From the NCBI RefSeq assembly GCF_001632775.1, contig NZ_CP015249.1:2832686-2896685 (forward strand): a stretch of DNA of 64,000 nucleotides. The letters are read 5' to 3'. A program made the position numbers and the translations under genes. A model generated the notes under the pieces. It did not search any database. It was not told the origin of the DNA and was given only the letters and a program-made list of their open reading frames with translations. This DNA comes from Dokdonella koreensis DS-123. GTDB lineage: Bacteria > Pseudomonadota > Gammaproteobacteria > Xanthomonadales > Rhodanobacteraceae. Shown in pieces: positions 50,401 to 57,579 of this stretch (positions are counted from its first letter, which is position 1; every line of letters begins with the position of its first letter).

Positions 50401-50704
50401 GGTGGCTACGGGCGCACCGCACATGCACGTGGCGATGTCCGTTTCGGGCACGGTCGGCGATCCGGACTGCGCCTTGCCGGTGTGGTTGAGCCCGGGCGCG
50501 ACGTCGGGTTCGATCGCAGCGGGCGACAGCCAGACGCTCACCGTCGGTTTGGCCGCTGCAGTGGCGGGAGAAGGCAGTCACCTGGCTGCGCTGTGCCTGG
50601 ACAGCAACGATCCTGTGCGGCCGCTGACGGCCGTGCCGGTGAGCCTGACCGTGCTCGGCGATCCCAACGACCGGATATTCCGCGACGGATTCGATGCACA
50701 CTGA
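47432..50704 (+). CDS. Large secreted TolB-like propeller/Ig-domain protein with IFRDGFD tail
   Basis: 1090 residues; GAGG precedes ATG 47432. After a long basic leader and signal segment (LAATLGLALSAGAACAQS), residues of about 75-480 form WD40/TolB-like blades (VSPDGRHVAYSSNAVN, ISGDGRWIAFHSLATN, FSADGRFLAFESTATN, LSHDGRFLSFHSAAPG). A choice-of-anchor D-type Ig domain follows (about 490-600), then a proprotein-convertase P-like segment (about 620-750), and a further beta-sandwich. It ends DPNDRIFRDGFDAH. It has no catalytic motif. It may bind a ligand or matrix outside the cell. It is divergent from the ECF/kinase operon (267 bp between). Confidence 0.75.
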   Translation: MTRETWPPLRPARRRRYAATTAPLLLGRCAPALAATLGLALSAGAACAQSTTLLSSGLAGEIPFCAAPTGPMQFCYGVHPHVSPDGRHVAYSSNAVNLVLGPPNAQPQVIRHDRQTCRNIRVSESPAGEPANLPAIAPVMSADGNVVAFTSKATNLVTGLGASRDHVYVSDLAAGRLDLVSRSTTGEPGNGLSDGPAISGDGRWIAFHSLATNLVADDTNGVLDVFIHDRETGGVTLASRNTLGAIGNGLSRRPAFSADGRFLAFESTATNFDPRATGGQVQIFLLDRDADGNGRFDEPGGTTLQAVSVDAGGQPGNSHSQIAFVSGDGRFVSYGSSASNLVTGDSNDAADIFLYDRQTGTTTRESLGPGGAQLNGTSYPPASLSHDGRFLSFHSAAPGLVAETHNGVTHIVRRDVQTGANVIVSRTSEGAWANRPSEVGMLTGSGDTVVFASIASNLWSGMAANNGSWIYARDFSAAPYTCGDFRFDQAALALGEVEVGATSPVRAVDLINNGDAPLTGIAFSVPGRGFEVDTSACGDTLAAGARCAIDVRFGATAGGTAEGVLQAESAEGLLALLAVSATGVVPDHEPALDYKIVLGEGDAIVVGATPVVFEASVPDTGGRIVGFSFSGSFYVNQTGFPGFARQTQLTVTTPKGATYVVGGMPPGGTPWDFQNATGSNHVLYRHGIGGDQWDGNGLPDFALPDVDEPGTWQFRFARVGGTPVNLQWSEVSIVLHVDPPAPPSLRVDPMWLAATLPQDGAEHLPLTLSNVGEEPLTWQLAPGSTGMGLLRGPADGGHQPRTRPVNGIAQGLAFAAPSQGRSIAAHPFVLPDRGALLTHSASMDVVASNSLACVSDANQSTMATQVLRTFTLADFGIAGAFNVAEVTFGIEHLNGAGSEIAVNLYLLSGDLVYANLLSIGSATVLVEPQELTLVTVPVSATVPPGSTLVVAVAAPDLPTGERFYIGSNRAGETAPSYIAAPGCNLPEPVPVATGAPHMHVAMSVSGTVGDPDCALPVWLSPGATSGSIAAGDSQTLTVGLAAAVAGEGSHLAALCLDSNDPVRPLTAVPVSLTVLGDPNDRIFRDGFDAH

Positions 50705-51294
50705 CGGTGATCGGACCGGGGCTCGCCACGAGCAGTCCCGGTCCGCTCGTCCAGCCTTGCCTTTTGCTCGAACACGGCCTTCCGCGTGCGGACCGGGCCC
50801 GTACGCCGTCAGCGACCTGCAAGCGCTCTGGCGAGTGGCGGGGGCGCGATCCGGTGTCCAAGACGTACGGCTGCACGACCTACGGAGACGGATCGCGCCA
50901 TTGCGTCGTTTCCGGGCGTTGCGCATCGTGGATGCTGGATGCCGGAACCCCATGAGATGCCAAAAATCAATCTCTTTGGGCACGACGAACCAACACGACA
51001 AACCAAGACGCTGTCAGTCACGGGGTCGGCGGTTCGAGTCCGTCTCGGGCAGCCAATTCGGTACGAAACTGCGAACGCCGTGCGCCGCAGTTTCCACTCC
51101 AGGCTTTCCTCCAGACACCTCGGCGAGGGTCTGGAGGAGCTTGAGGGCCGACCCACGGATCACAATCTGGTCCGACACGGCGACCGGGCCAGATAGAAAT
51201 CCAGGTAGTCGTCTTCGCGGTTTGGCTGCTCACGGAATGGAGCAATCTTAGCGGGCATGCCACTATAGTCGCCATCCTTCAATCGAGAGAGACA
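50705..51294. other. Non-coding region with tRNA-Asn 3' fragment (att-like)
   Basis: No gene is supported. The important element is 51018-51055, which matches the 3' 38 nt of tRNA-Asn at 36 of 38 positions, including the T arm (GGTTCGAGTCC) and CCA end. The 5' half of the tRNA is missing, so it cannot be a functional tRNA; it is what an integrated element leaves at its far end. Flanking DNA to the right drops in GC. Confidence 0.75.
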
Positions 51295-51762
51295 ATGATC
51301 GTAGAGACAAACTGCGAGGATTATGCCTCGCTAATCCGGGGCCGCGCTCCCGGAGCGTTCAGGCTTGCGGATACGCCCATCGCGCCGCCGCCGGTTTTGC
51401 AGATGCTGGCTGATGTTGCAGCGTCAGTCCGGGAGGCATTCGAACCGGCCTCCTGGCTTATCGTCGATGGTGACGAGGTCGTAGGCCTTTGCTCCGTCAC
51501 TCGTGCCCCGGCAGGGGGTGTGATCGACATAGGCTATGGGGTCGCGCCAAGCCGGCAGGGTCGCGGCTTCGCCACGTCCGCAATCGCGGATATCGTGACA
51601 TGGGCCTGCCGAACACCGGGCATCAACGCGCTGACGGCGGAAACCGGCGTGGACAATGCGGCATCGCAACGCGTGCTGGTCCGGAACGGCTTCGTTCAGA
51701 TCGGCGAGCGGCTGGACGATGAGGATGGCGCGCTCATCTGCTGGCGCCGCAAAACCGACTGA
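51295..51762 (+). CDS. GNAT-family N-acetyltransferase
   Basis: 155 residues from ATG 51295. The acetyl-CoA loop is VAPSRQGRGFATSAIADIV (Arg/Gln-x-x-Gly-x-Gly/Ala type). The pattern around it, IDIGYGVAPS... and ASQRVLVRNGFVQIGERLDD, is that of RimJ/RimL-like acetyltransferases. The substrate is unknown; small GNATs of this kind acetylate proteins, antibiotics or small metabolites. It sits alone between the two tRNA-Asn remnants in lower-GC DNA, so it is probably acquired cargo. Confidence 0.85.
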   Translation: MIVETNCEDYASLIRGRAPGAFRLADTPIAPPPVLQMLADVAASVREAFEPASWLIVDGDEVVGLCSVTRAPAGGVIDIGYGVAPSRQGRGFATSAIADIVTWACRTPGINALTAETGVDNAASQRVLVRNGFVQIGERLDDEDGALICWRRKTD

Positions 51763-52140
51763 ACCTTGGCCGCCGCTTTGACGTCCGTGTCATTGCGGTG
51801 GCCTTTCACGGGTTTTTGCCAAAGCGCGGAAGCTTGAAATCGCAGCACAACCAGATGGTGCCTGCGCGCTCTGGGGCCGATCGCCATTCAGAAGATGGCG
51901 GGCGAAAATGGTGATTTATCGTGACATGGCGCGCAGCCTATTAAAAGTAGGTGAGCACCGGAAGCATGGGAAAGCGGCATTTGCAGGCCGCCAAAGAGCG
52001 TCGCAAGGACACCGCCGAAATCGCGCCCTAGGCACCTAGTCCGGGATCAGCCTACCTGCCTATTTCTACGCCCTGATGTCCAATCCTACGCCGACGCGCC
52101 ACAGCATCTTGCACTGCTGCAGATCTTTCATACCGTTCTT
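51763..52140. other. Gene-poor remnant DNA
   Basis: No intact gene is supported. Codon and base use differ from the core genome (lower GC), consistent with decayed acquired DNA between the acetyltransferase and the winged-helix fragment. Confidence 0.45.
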
Positions 52141-52293
52141 TCAAGCGGCCTTAGGTACAGCGGCCCGGTAGCGGCCATAGCCGACCTTCACAAGCAAACC
52201 CTCGTCGCACATGCGGGCAAGGTAACAGCGATGAACGCCAATGTCGGTCAGATCCTTTGTTCGAACCTCACCCTTTTCGCGTGCAAAAGCCAT
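52141..52293 (-). CDS. Small winged-helix protein, AbiEi antitoxin-domain-like (possibly truncated)
   Basis: 50 residues from ATG 52293: MAFAREKGEVRTKDLTDIGV, HRCYLARMCDEG and LLVKVGYGRYRAA. The layout (helix, 'Gly-Val' turn, recognition helix, Gly-x-x-x-Lys-Val-Gly-x-Gly-x-Tyr wing) resembles the N-terminal domain of AbiEi-type antitoxins. The usual C-terminal domain and toxin partner are missing. The frame stays open upstream (a TTG 15 nt before is possible) into the tRNA-like remnant, so the real start is uncertain. It may be a relic of a phage-defence toxin-antitoxin pair brought by the same element. Confidence 0.45.
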   Translation of the reverse strand: MAFAREKGEVRTKDLTDIGVHRCYLARMCDEGLLVKVGYGRYRAAVPKAA

Positions 52294-52419
52294 CGCCCGT
52301 TCTCTCAAGGTTGGCTTCGGACCGTCGGCCAGCCGAATCCGCTCTGTACGGTCGCGATCTCGCTTGCGAACCCGTTGGGAGGGCTCTGGCGTTGATCTGA
52401 TGGGAATCCGCGACTCAAA

Positions 52420-52490
52420 GTTCGCGGTTTGATACGGCTCGGGGAGACAGGCGGCAGCGAAGACGCCGCGGACATCCGCGGCGTCTTCGC
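52420..52490 (+). repeat. Degenerate tRNA-Asn 3' end plus duplicated terminator
   Basis: 52420-52449 (GTTCGCGGTTTGATACGGCT, then CGGGGAGACA) is a decayed copy of the T arm and acceptor end of tRNA-Asn. It is followed by GCGAAGACGCCGCGG-ACAT-CCGCGGCGTCTTCGC (52457-52490), which shares the core GCCGCGGACATCCGCGGC with the hairpin right after the intact tRNA. The order tRNA end-spacer-hairpin is the same at both loci, so this is a duplicated end, not chance. Confidence 0.7.
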
Positions 52491-52581
52491 ATTTCGGGAC
52501 GCGCTCTTCGGACCGCTGCGACGCGTCACCTGGACAACCGCCTCGCGATGCCCGATGGCGTGCCGTCGATGATCCCTCACG

Positions 52582-53427
52582 CTACGTGACAACGCCGTCC
52601 GCGGTCGAAGCCCTGCGCGCCGCCGTGGCCAGCCGCAGGTAGGCGCCGATCGCCGCGACGGTCGCCAACAGGCAGGCCGCGAGGCTCCACCAGAACGCCG
52701 CATCGGCGCCGTGTGTCCAGACCAGCGCCGGCGGTGCCGCCGAAGCCTGCCATTCGGCCTGGCCGTGCAGCCACAGGTCCATGTTCGAGTACAGGTTGCC
52801 CGCCGTGTGCAGGATCACCGCAGGCAGGATCGACTGGCTGAGGTAGGTCACCATGCCGTACACGGCGGCGACCGCGACGTAGTACGGCCACAGCACCAGC
52901 GTGAAGTCCAGGTGCGCGACCGCGAACAGGGTTCCCGTGACGGCGATCGCGACGACCGGACCGTAGCGGTGTTCGATCGGCCCCTGCATGTAGCCGCGAA
53001 ACGCTGCCTCCTCGACGATGCCGGCCACCGGCGCGGCCGCCAGCAGCAGCGCCACGACGGTGGCAGCGGGCACCTGCGAAAGATCCGGAAGCTGCTGCGA
53101 AGGCAGCGCCACCAGCCGGTTGGCCACGCGCAATGCCAGCACCAGGGCCACGATCCCGAGGCCGCCGGCGACCAGCGACCAGATCCAGACGCGCGCGGCC
53201 AGCGGGCGGGCTCGCAGCCAGGCACGGCGCTGCTGCGCGGTCGAGGGCGGCGGTCCCCAGCCGCCGAGGTAGCGCCAGAACATCCATAGGTAGACGCCGA
53301 CCAGCGGGACGGCCCAGGGCAGGCCCGGCAGGTAGGTGAGATTGGCGGCGAACAACATGTTCCGCGGCAGCGTTCCGGCAAGCATCACCAGCATGCCCAG
53401 CGCGACCGCCTGGATCAGAACGGCCAT
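52582..53427 (-). CDS. CPBP-family (CAAX/bacteriocin-processing-like) intramembrane metalloprotease
   Basis: 281 residues from ATG 53427 (GGGGAGGA upstream; a longer start at 53502 lacks this). About seven hydrophobic helices. The family motifs are present: VEEAAFRGYMQG (Glu-Glu-x-x-x-Arg), a His in FAVAHLDFTL, and the final HTAGNLYSN (His-x-x-x-Asn). Bacterial members of this Abi/CPBP family serve in bacteriocin self-immunity, protein sorting or signalling; its substrate is unknown. It is encoded just past the tRNA-like remnant. Confidence 0.87.
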   Translation of the reverse strand: MAVLIQAVALGMLVMLAGTLPRNMLFAANLTYLPGLPWAVPLVGVYLWMFWRYLGGWGPPPSTAQQRRAWLRARPLAARVWIWSLVAGGLGIVALVLALRVANRLVALPSQQLPDLSQVPAATVVALLLAAAPVAGIVEEAAFRGYMQGPIEHRYGPVVAIAVTGTLFAVAHLDFTLVLWPYYVAVAAVYGMVTYLSQSILPAVILHTAGNLYSNMDLWLHGQAEWQASAAPPALVWTHGADAAFWWSLAACLLATVAAIGAYLRLATAARRASTADGVVT

Positions 53428-53647
53428 GCCCGTTCCTCCCCTTGCGCGTACGGAAACCATCATCCGGGTACCACCCCCGGCCCCGGAAGGCCGGTCGATC
53501 ATACCCTTCCGGCCGGCCGGCGCCGGCGAGGGCTACTCCATCGCCACGCGGGCCACTGCGATGCATGCCACATCCCGGCCAGCGGCCGATGCGTAGGATA
53601 GCCAGCCGGAGCCCATGCTCCGCTGACGCTCAGGGGGAGTCGTCGCC

Positions 53648-53866
53648 ATGCGCAGAATCGTGATCAAGGAATGCGAAGGCAGCTGGATGTTCGACTGCGA
53701 CGACAATGGCGCCGTGAGCGCCGAATCACCGCTGAAAGCGGCGATGGCCGCGCTGGAATACGGCGAGACGCTGCGCGGCAGGACGCCGGGCTACATCATC
53801 CGCCTGGATCACCGGCGCGCGACCTCGCCGGATGACTGGATCACGCTGCACGCGCGGGTGTTCTAG
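53648..53866 (+). CDS. Small hypothetical protein
   Basis: 72 residues starting MRRIVIKECEGSWMFDCDDN, with GGGGGAG 8 nt before the ATG. There is no signal peptide or membrane segment; the protein is acidic to neutral, with a likely helix (ESPLKAAMAALEYGETLRG) and a terminal beta-rich part (GYIIRLDHRRATSPDDW). No family recognised. The good ribosome site and coding bias support it being real. It is flanked by 220 bp and 100 bp without genes. Confidence 0.6.
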   Translation: MRRIVIKECEGSWMFDCDDNGAVSAESPLKAAMAALEYGETLRGRTPGYIIRLDHRRATSPDDWITLHARVF

Positions 53867-53967
53867 CCCCGCCGCCGGCGCGGTGCCGCTGCCCTCGCCG
53901 CCCGGCCGGATCCACCCGACGGCCGCTGCGCCGGTAGCACGCCCGGTCCGGCGAGCGGCTGTGTGGT

Positions 53968-54543
53968 CTAGCCGCCCTTCGGCGGCGGCGCCGGCCTGGG
54001 CTTGACGATCACCACCGGCGGCGCCCCCCAGTACGGCCCATACCCGTACGGTCCCCACGGGCCCCAGCCGCGGTACCACGGGTCGTAGAGGAACGGGTCG
54101 TAATAGGCCGCACGCACGGTGCGCTCGGGCCACAGGTAGATCGTGGAGGCCTCCACGCGCGGATAGGTGTAGTCGTACTCGCCGACGCGGCCGGTCTCGG
54201 TGCCGCTGACCGTGCCGACCACGGTCACCTCGCGGCCGCGGCGAAACACCTCCGGGTCGTAGAAGCCGCTGCGGCAGGCCAGGAAGCGGCCTTCGCTGCT
54301 GTCGCGCGCCATCGGGCGCGCGCTGTCGCTCAACGGGCGCCCCAGCACTTCGAAGCAGGTGGCGTCGGCCTTGGGATCGACCTTGATGATCTCGCCGCCC
54401 CAGCGCACCGTCTGCCCGGCCTGGCCGCCACGGGCACCGTCGGCCGGCGTGGTCGCGGTGAACTGGCCCTGCAGCGGCTTGGGCACGGTCGCGCAGGACA
54501 CCAGTCCCGCGCCGAGCAGGGCGATCAACAGTGGATTGCGCAT
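53968..54543 (-). CDS. Slp-family outer membrane lipoprotein
   Basis: 191 residues. The lipobox is at the end of MRNPLLIALLGAGLVSC. The body matches the Slp/YeaY family: a GGEIIKVDPKADATCFEVLG segment, then FLACRSGFYDPEVFRRGREV and VVGTVSGTETGRVGEYDYTY with PRVEASTIYLWP. The C terminus is a Tyr/Trp/Gly-Pro rich tail (YDPWYRGWGPWGPYGYGPYW). In E. coli Slp is a starvation- and acid-induced outer membrane lipoprotein of unclear function. It stands alone, with 86 bp to the next gene. Confidence 0.92.
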   Translation of the reverse strand: MRNPLLIALLGAGLVSCATVPKPLQGQFTATTPADGARGGQAGQTVRWGGEIIKVDPKADATCFEVLGRPLSDSARPMARDSSEGRFLACRSGFYDPEVFRRGREVTVVGTVSGTETGRVGEYDYTYPRVEASTIYLWPERTVRAAYYDPFLYDPWYRGWGPWGPYGYGPYWGAPPVVIVKPRPAPPPKGG

Positions 54544-54629
54544 GGCACTGACCTCATCGGGAATCGGGAACGTCCGGCCCGGTGGCGATGACGTGCCATG
54601 AAAGGCATTCGTTGCGGCGGGCCAGCGAT

Positions 54630-56597
54630 TCAGACATCGGATGGTACGCGCAATTTCCCTGCCTCACGGCGAAACGCGCGTATCTGTTCAGCCGACGGCT
54701 CACCGCCGTAGCGCAGGGCGACATAGCGCGCGAGCAGCTGCTCGAACGCCGCGCCCGGCTGCGGCCAGCGCCGCCGCACGGCCGCACCGAAATCCAGCGG
54801 CCCCTGCTGCGGTGAAATGGTGACGCCGGCCCGGGCGAACCGCTCGCGCAGCCGGTTCCAGCCCGCATCGAGCGCGTCGCCGCGCGCGCGGCGGCCGCTG
54901 CGCAGCGTCCAGTACGTCGCGGCACCCAGCAGCACGACGATTGCGCCGACCAGCAATCCCAGCAGGTGCTCCGGTGCCAGGTCCGGGAAGCCGAAGCGGC
55001 CCAGCATCTGGCTCTGGCGCAGCGCATTGAACTGGATCACCGCCGTGGTCCAGAGCCGGTTGACGCTGTCGAACTGGTTGCGCAGCTCGCGCAGGAATTC
55101 ACCGCCGAACCAGTCCAGGCCGCGGTTGGTCGCCGCCGCCCCTTGCTGGACCCGCTGCGGACTGACGGCGGCGGTGGGGTCCACGCGCACCCAGCCCCTG
55201 CCGGACAGCCAGACCTCGGCCCAGGCATGCGCGTCCGAATGGCGTACCAGCAGGTAGTCGCCGACCGGATTCCACCAGCCCCCCTGGTAGCCGGTGACGA
55301 CGCGCGCCGGGATGCCGGCGCTGCGCATCAGGAAGACGAAGGCCGACGAGAAATGCTCGCAATAGCCGGCGCGGGTGTCGAACAGGAACTCGTCGATCGA
55401 GTCGCGCCCCAGCAGCGGCGGCGCCAGCGTGTAGGTGAAGCCGGCATTGAACAGCGCCAGCGTCGTCTGCACGATCGCCGTCTCGTCCAGGCCCTGGCGG
55501 CGCCAGGTCGCGGCCAGGGCCAGCGCCCGCGGATTGAACGCGGCCGGATAGGCCAGCGCCCGCGTCCGCTCGGCGCTGGTCAGCGTCGGCGCCAGCCGAT
55601 AGCGGGCCGCCGAGCGCAGGCGGAACTCGCGCGGCTGCGCGATCGGCGCGTACGAGGCGAGGGTGTGGTCCGAGCTCAGGCGCGTCTGGTCGGGGGCATC
55701 GAGCGGCACGTCCAGCGCCGGCACCCAGTGGCGTCCGCTCGGCTCGATGACGACCTGGTAGGTGTGGACCGAGCGAAGGTCCTCCACCGGCTCGGGGCGC
55801 AGGTAGGCGCGCGTCTCGCCGCGTGTCCAGGTCGCGCCGTCGAAGTCCCAGAGCACGATCGCGCGGAAGTACTGCTCGGCCGGCGGCGGTGGCGCAGCGT
55901 CGAAGTACACGCGCATCGCCGGCGTGTCGTCGACCAGCAGGTCGGTCATCGAGCCCGGCTGCATCGACTCGTTGAGGCCGATGCGCGCCTGCTCGTCCCA
56001 GCCGGGCGAGCCCCACAGCGGCGTGGAAAGCCGCGGCGTCAACACGAAGGCCGCCAGCGCCGCCGGCAGGCCGGCCAGCAGCAGCAGGCCGCCGGTGCGG
56101 AAGGCGGTGCCGACCGCGCGCGGCCGCCCGGCCATCGACGGCTGCAGCAGCACCAGGGTCGCCAGCGGCACCACCAGCGCCGCGCACAGCGCCAGCGTCA
56201 TCGCCAGGGACTGATTGAACAGCAGCGCACTCATCAGCACGAAGGCCGCGAAGCCGACCACGACGCGCGCGTCGCGGATGCGCTCGGTCTCCAGCAGCTT
56301 CAGCGCCAGCAGGCCGCAGGCGAGCGCCGCGCCGGGCGCGCGCCCGAAGACGTTGCCGTATTCGACGATGACCAGCAGCAGCAACAGGCCGGCCAGCGGC
56401 ACGCGCAGCCAGCTGCTGACCGCGAACCGGCCGCGCCGGCGCAGCCAGCAGCGCAGGCCGACCAGGAGCAGCAGCGGCGGCCCCAGCCACAGCGGCAGGC
56501 GCGCCAGGTGCGGCAGCAGCGCGACCGCGACCGACAGGCAGAGCAGGTCGAACTGGCGCGTGTCCGGCCGCGGGCCGGTCTCGGCGGCGGTGCTCAT
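54630..56597 (-). CDS. tgpA: TgpA-type membrane transglutaminase
   Basis: 655 residues. Six or so N-terminal transmembrane helices (to about residue 200), then a periplasmic domain (DUF3488 region) and a transglutaminase core: Cys in TRAGYCEHFSSAFVFLMRSA, His in HSDAHAWAEVWLSG, Asp in WVRVDPTAAV. A final transmembrane helix (LLGLLVGAIVVLLGAATYW) and a cytoplasmic DUF4129 tail follow. The enzyme is essential in Pseudomonas aeruginosa; the substrate is unknown. The ATG 56597 overlaps the stop of the DUF58 gene (ATGA). Confidence 0.94.
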   Translation of the reverse strand: MSTAAETGPRPDTRQFDLLCLSVAVALLPHLARLPLWLGPPLLLLVGLRCWLRRRGRFAVSSWLRVPLAGLLLLLVIVEYGNVFGRAPGAALACGLLALKLLETERIRDARVVVGFAAFVLMSALLFNQSLAMTLALCAALVVPLATLVLLQPSMAGRPRAVGTAFRTGGLLLLAGLPAALAAFVLTPRLSTPLWGSPGWDEQARIGLNESMQPGSMTDLLVDDTPAMRVYFDAAPPPPAEQYFRAIVLWDFDGATWTRGETRAYLRPEPVEDLRSVHTYQVVIEPSGRHWVPALDVPLDAPDQTRLSSDHTLASYAPIAQPREFRLRSAARYRLAPTLTSAERTRALAYPAAFNPRALALAATWRRQGLDETAIVQTTLALFNAGFTYTLAPPLLGRDSIDEFLFDTRAGYCEHFSSAFVFLMRSAGIPARVVTGYQGGWWNPVGDYLLVRHSDAHAWAEVWLSGRGWVRVDPTAAVSPQRVQQGAAATNRGLDWFGGEFLRELRNQFDSVNRLWTTAVIQFNALRQSQMLGRFGFPDLAPEHLLGLLVGAIVVLLGAATYWTLRSGRRARGDALDAGWNRLRERFARAGVTISPQQGPLDFGAAVRRRWPQPGAAFEQLLARYVALRYGGEPSAEQIRAFRREAGKLRVPSDV

Positions 56598-57577
56598 GCG
56601 GCCGGCAGCAGCGCCAGTGCGCGCAGGCACTCGGCGCGGTGGCCGGCGCCGAGCGCGGGGCCGATCGTGCGGCCGGGGACGGCCAGGGCATAGGCCTCGC
56701 CCGCGGCCTCGGCCATCAGCACCCAGGCGGTCAGGCGGCCGATGCGCGCTTCGTGATCGAGCCCCGCCACCGCGTGATAGTCCAGCACCACCGCCGTACC
56801 GCCCTGGCGTTCGTGGTCGCGCACCAGCAGCGTCGCGTGACGCGCCGAGGCGCGCCAGGCGATGCGCCGCGGCGGGTCGTGCTCGCGGTAGTCGCGCAGG
56901 CCGGCCGGCTCGTCCTCGGCGCTGCCGGCCAGGCGGCCGTCCTGGCGGTCGCCGGCGCGCGGCAGCGGCGGCGGATCGGCCTCCGGACGCGGGTAGACCA
57001 GCAGGCTCGCATCCGGGTTGATCCAGCTCCAGACCGTGAACATGCCCAACGGAAACGACGACGAGACGCGCACGCGACCGGGCCGGAACCAGCCGCGCTC
57101 GCGTGTCGGCACGGCCAGCACGGTCGCGGCGGCGCGATCGCGGTCGGCGGCGAAGACGGTCTCGGCCGCCTCGGCCGACAGGCGCAGCCCGAGGCGGTCG
57201 CGGCCGTCGGCTGCGAAGACCAGCTCCACCGGCATCGCCTCGCCGGCGTGGCACGCGCGCGCGCGGACCTGCACCAGCCGCAGGCCCGACAGCGCGCGAA
57301 AGCCCACGAACACGCTGACGAAGCAGGCACCGCCGAGCAGGCAGGTCAGCAGCAGGGCCGGGTTGTTGCCGTAGTTCAGTGCGCCGGTGAGCATGACCGC
57401 GGTCAGCAGCGCGAAGACCAGGCCGTAGCCGGTCGGCAGCACGTAGATCCGGCGCCGGTCGAGCAGGATCGGCAGCGCCTCGGGTCTGCGCAGGCGCGTC
57501 AGCGCGGGCAGCGTGCGCTCGGCCCAGGCCAGCAGGCGCCCGCGCCAGGCCGCGATGCGCGAGGTCGCCCGGCCCAT
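56594..57577 (-). CDS. DUF58 domain protein
   Basis: 327 residues. Two transmembrane helices near the N terminus (YGLVFALLTAVMLTGALNYG; LLLTCLLGGACFVSVFVGF) precede the vWA-like DUF58 core with RDYREHDPPRRIAWRASARH, the family signature (Asp/Arg-x-Tyr-x-x-Gly-Asp-x-x-Arg-x-Ile-x-Trp). It works with the MoxR ATPase downstream in genomic order, perhaps in envelope complex assembly. It starts at ATG 57577, 2 bp after the moxR stop, and overlaps tgpA by 4 bp, so moxR-DUF58-tgpA is an operon. Confidence 0.93.
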   Translation of the reverse strand: MGRATSRIAAWRGRLLAWAERTLPALTRLRRPEALPILLDRRRIYVLPTGYGLVFALLTAVMLTGALNYGNNPALLLTCLLGGACFVSVFVGFRALSGLRLVQVRARACHAGEAMPVELVFAADGRDRLGLRLSAEAAETVFAADRDRAAATVLAVPTRERGWFRPGRVRVSSSFPLGMFTVWSWINPDASLLVYPRPEADPPPLPRAGDRQDGRLAGSAEDEPAGLRDYREHDPPRRIAWRASARHATLLVRDHERQGGTAVVLDYHAVAGLDHEARIGRLTAWVLMAEAAGEAYALAVPGRTIGPALGAGHRAECLRALALLPAA

Positions 57578-57579
57578 CG

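Noticed and set aside
51763-52140. Possible transposase or integron-cassette remnants after the acetyltransferase
   Set aside because: No attC-like palindrome, terminal inverted repeats or transposase motif could be identified by eye.
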